Assembly: GCA_021396245.1 (NCBI GenBank)
Contig: WNYE01000055.1
Coordinates: forward strand, 62,001 to 126,000
Length of the DNA: 64,000 nucleotides
Origin: Sporothrix humicola
Taxonomy: Eukaryota; Ascomycota; Sordariomycetes; Ophiostomatales; Ophiostomataceae
Reading direction: 5' to 3'
Made by a program: the position numbers and the translations under genes. The notes below the pieces were generated by a model. It was not told the DNA's origin. It saw nothing but the letters and a program-made list of their open reading frames with translations, and made no database searches. How positions within the stretch are numbered: position 1 is the first letter of the stretch; each line of letters begins with the position of its first letter. This document shows, piece after piece, positions 61,523 to 64,000 of the stretch.

Positions 61523-63602
61523 CTAGCTATGGTACCGGCCGTACGACCAGATGCGAGCGCGCATGTCACCCGAACCAGTGGCAAAGTAGCCGCCCATAGG
61601 GCTAGGCGCCACCGAGATGACAGAGTTCTTGTGGCCCTGAAGCATGAGCTGGGTGTTGCCCGTCCGGGGGTCCCAGAACTGGACACCGCGGTCCTTGGAG
61701 CCAGACAGGACCCACTGAGCATCGGGCGTGAGTGCGACCGACAGAACAAAGTCCTAGAAGTAACGTTAGTAAGATAAAAGCACACATAAAACATAAAATA
61801 GTATCGTAGCCGGGGGAACTCACTCTGTGACCCTCAAAGGTCCGGACGCACCGGCCACCCTTGGGACCCTGGTTAGGCATGCCACGGGGTGATGCGAGCT
61901 CCCACATCTTGATGGTCTTATCCAGACTGCCGGAGACAAGATCCTTGCCGTTGGGCGAGAAAGCGACGCTGTACACGCTGTCCTTGTGGCCATCAGGGCC
62001 CTCCAACCGCTCAACGAGGTAGCCGTGCTGGATGTCCCAGACGCGCACGCTCTTGTCTAGCGAACCGGCAGCAACGTACTTGGTGTCGGGCGAAATCGCG
62101 ACAGTCGTGACACCGTCCTCGATGGTCAGGGTCAGTATGCTCTGGCCATTCTCAATGTCCCACAGACGGACCGTGCGGTCACCAGAGCCCGAGGCAATGG
62201 TGCGGCCGTCGCGCGCAAAGTCAAGCGAGTAGATGTCCTGCTCGTGACCAGCAAACGTGTTGCGGATCGTGCGCGACTGGATGTCCCAAACGCGGATCAG
62301 CTTGTCCTCAGCACCGGTGGCCAGGTACTTGCCGTCAGGGCTGAAGCACACGCTGCGAATGTACAGGTCGCCGCCAATATCCGCGGCCTCGTCCTGCAGC
62401 ACGCAGAGCTTCTCACCCGTCTGCACGTCGTAGATCTGGGCAGAGCGGTTGCAACCGGTGGCCACGTACTTGCCGTCGGCGCTGAAGCGGACACAGCACA
62501 CAACACTCTCGTGCTGCAGGGTGTGGACCAGGTCGACGTCAAGAACACGCGGGACCTGCTGGTTAAAGATAACGAACCAGTCGTCACGCGTCTTCTTGAA
62601 GTGGGCGGGCAGCCGGTCGGGGTCGAGCTCGAGGGAGTTGTTGTTGTGGCCGGCAGGGGTCATCTGCATGCGAGCATGGTCAGGCGTGGGGTGCGAAGCG
62701 ACCTGGGGCGACTGGTTGGGGCCCGGGTAGGGGACCGGGGTGTTGATCTGGGGCGTGGCTGGGCCACCCGGGGGAGGACGGCCGATGGGGCGCTTGCCGG
62801 GGCCCGGCGAGTTGCTGGGAGGCGGCTGGGACTGGAAGCCGCCCGGGGCGGGGGGCTGGCCGTAGCCTTGCGGCTGGCTGAAGGGGTTCTGTTGCGAAGG
62901 CGGCGGTGGGGGAGGAGGGGGAGGGCCTTGCAGGCCTGGCGGGGGCGGCTGCTGCATCTGGTGTTGGGGAGGCTGTTGCTCCTGGGGCGGCGGCGGAGCA
63001 AGGCCAGCCTGGCCGCCTTGGCCGGCGATGATGGCTGAGAAGACGTTGCTACCCATTCCCAGGCTCGGGGGCTGCGGAGGGCCACCGTGCTGAGGGGGGC
63101 CGCCCATAGGACCGCCCTGGGAGGGGGCACCGCCGCGGTCGGCAAGCTGGCGGCGGAGAACGGCGATCTCCTCCTCGTACCTGAAAGAAAAGGACGCGTT
63201 AGTATCGGCTCCGACGCGGAGAGGAAAAAGACGAGCCTGAGGCTGAAAATGTCGTCATAACTCGTGGATTCGCTTACTTTTGCTTGAGGCTGATGTGAGT
63301 CTGCTCCATGGTGTAGACCTTTTCACGGATCAGCTGCATCTCGTTGACCTGAGCCTGGACTAAAGCGGCGCAAAGAGACTCGGTTAGCTTGACGTGATTC
63401 ATTCTCAATTTGGGAAGCACAGGTCTGATGCCCGATGCGGCTCGACTGGGCTGGACTCACTCTGATGCTCGTAGGTCTCGGCATTGCGAATCTGGGTCTC
63501 AAACTCGGTGCGGACCTGGTCGAGCAGCTCGGCCAGGCGGCTGTTAGGGGCCGGGGGCGCGTTGCCCATGCCACGGTGACCGCCACCGCCGTACATAGAC
63601 AT
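61523..63602 (-). CDS. rco-1: Tup1/RCO-1 transcriptional co-repressor
   Basis: General co-repressor that acts with Ssn6/Cyc8 (RCM-1) on carbon, development and conidiation genes. Exons 63602-63461, 63359-63278, 63180-61824 and 61753-61523 give 603 aa. The N-terminal tetramerisation helix is split by introns 1 and 2: NSRLAELLDQVRTEFETQ, then YEHQIQAQVNEMQLIREK, then KQKYEEEIAVLRRQL. A Pro/Gln/Gly-rich linker (about 110-240) follows. The C-terminal beta-propeller (about 270-603) has seven WD repeats, e.g. VCFSPDGKYLATGAEDKLIRVWD, shown here in part as the second repeat, and ends with ARIWSYGRYHS. Introns are 101, 97 and 70 nt. Confidence 0.97.
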
Positions 63603-64000
63603 GGTGGAGATTGGGTGACGGGAAACGGAGATGGAGATGAGGGTGGTTTGTGGATGTCGATGATGATGGGGACGATCGAATTGGCGATGTCAACGATGCG
63701 CGATGCGATGCGGATGGAGATGCGAAATGCGAGAAGGAAGACAAGCTCGAAACCAAGTCGCAACCGTCGATGAAAAAGGGACAAGGGAGAACGTCCAACG
63801 TCGTCGTCGAGCTAGGCGCGATGATGACTGCGTGCGAATCGGCGACGAGGGGGGGTGTTCGTGTCGTGGCCGGTGATAAAAGCTAGGCTAGCAATGCGAA
63901 TAAGGAGTGGAAGAGAGACGAGGCAAAAGGAAAGACAACGACAAATGACAAAAAGACAGTCCGTTCCGATCGCGTGGCGATGACAACGATGAGGAGGGAC
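63603..64000. promoter_or_regulatory. tup1 leader and promoter-proximal region (truncated by window)
   Basis: The remaining 398 bp upstream of the tup1 start. On the minus strand it is pyrimidine-rich, like other leaders here. The true promoter probably extends beyond the window. Confidence 0.5.

Noticed and set aside
1..64000. CRISPR array, bacterial operon or phage element
   Set aside because: No regularly spaced direct repeats; genes have spliceosomal introns and eukaryotic products throughout.
1..64000. Dispersed 5S rRNA, U-snRNA, SRP, RNase P/MRP or telomerase RNA gene
   Set aside because: I looked for their conserved core words (for example 5S internal control region, U6 core, CTAACCCTAA-type template) and found none.

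Overview
The window is nuclear DNA of a filamentous ascomycete (Pezizomycotina, most likely a Sordariomycete). The evidence is gene content (ERMES subunit Mmm1, a Tup1/RCO-1 co-repressor, an Edc1/PNRC-type decapping activator, dispersed single genes with no operons) and intron style: mostly 53-105 nt, GTRNGT donor, CTAAC/CTGAC branch site, YAG acceptor. Genus or species cannot be fixed from the sequence. Exon joins below were built by hand from splice signals, reading frame and protein-family continuity.

Layout. 1-8.5 kb: rce1 (+, CAAX protease), mmm1 (-) and vps45 (+) sharing a divergent promoter, crd1 (+, cardiolipin synthase). 8.8-14.5 kb: mto1 (-, mitochondrial tRNA modification) and nine-exon tdp1 (-, DNA repair). 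14.5-16.7 kb: no recognisable gene. 16.7-21.4 kb: an Edc1/PNRC-like decapping activator (-), rbx1 (+, RING box of cullin ligases), spc1 (-, signal peptidase). 24.1-30.5 kb: a CorA/Alr-type magnesium transporter (+), tim8 (+), rpl25 (-) and bmt2 (+); the last two share a promoter carrying Tbf1-like and Cbf1-like sites. 31.8 kb: an intron-containing tRNA-Asn(GUU) in an AT-rich island. 34.8-37.0 kb: utr4 (-, enolase-phosphatase E1), split by a 1357-nt intron. 37.0-48.6 kb: an 11.6-kb block without a recognisable gene, ending in a pyrimidine-rich, locally ATG-free leader in front of a Ksp1/Ran1-family kinase (48.6-50.9 kb, +). 53.5-63.6 kb: avt1 (+), ade5,7 (-), rmp1 (+) and tup1/rco-1 (-); the tup1 start lies near the right edge.

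The genes are mostly housekeeping: mitochondrial biogenesis (mmm1, crd1, mto1, tim8), secretion and vacuole (vps45, spc1, rce1, avt1), RNA and ribosome (rpl25, bmt2, rmp1, edc1-like, tRNA-Asn), metabolism (utr4, ade5,7), and regulation (Ksp1-like kinase, tup1, rbx1). They do not form a pathway cluster. The non-routine signals are the gene-free 30.5-48.6 kb stretch (broken only by tRNA-Asn and utr4), two outsize introns, the rpl25/bmt2 promoter module, an alternative N-terminus in rce1 and the ubiquitin-interacting motif of Tdp1. I did not find a new defence, mobile or biosynthetic system.
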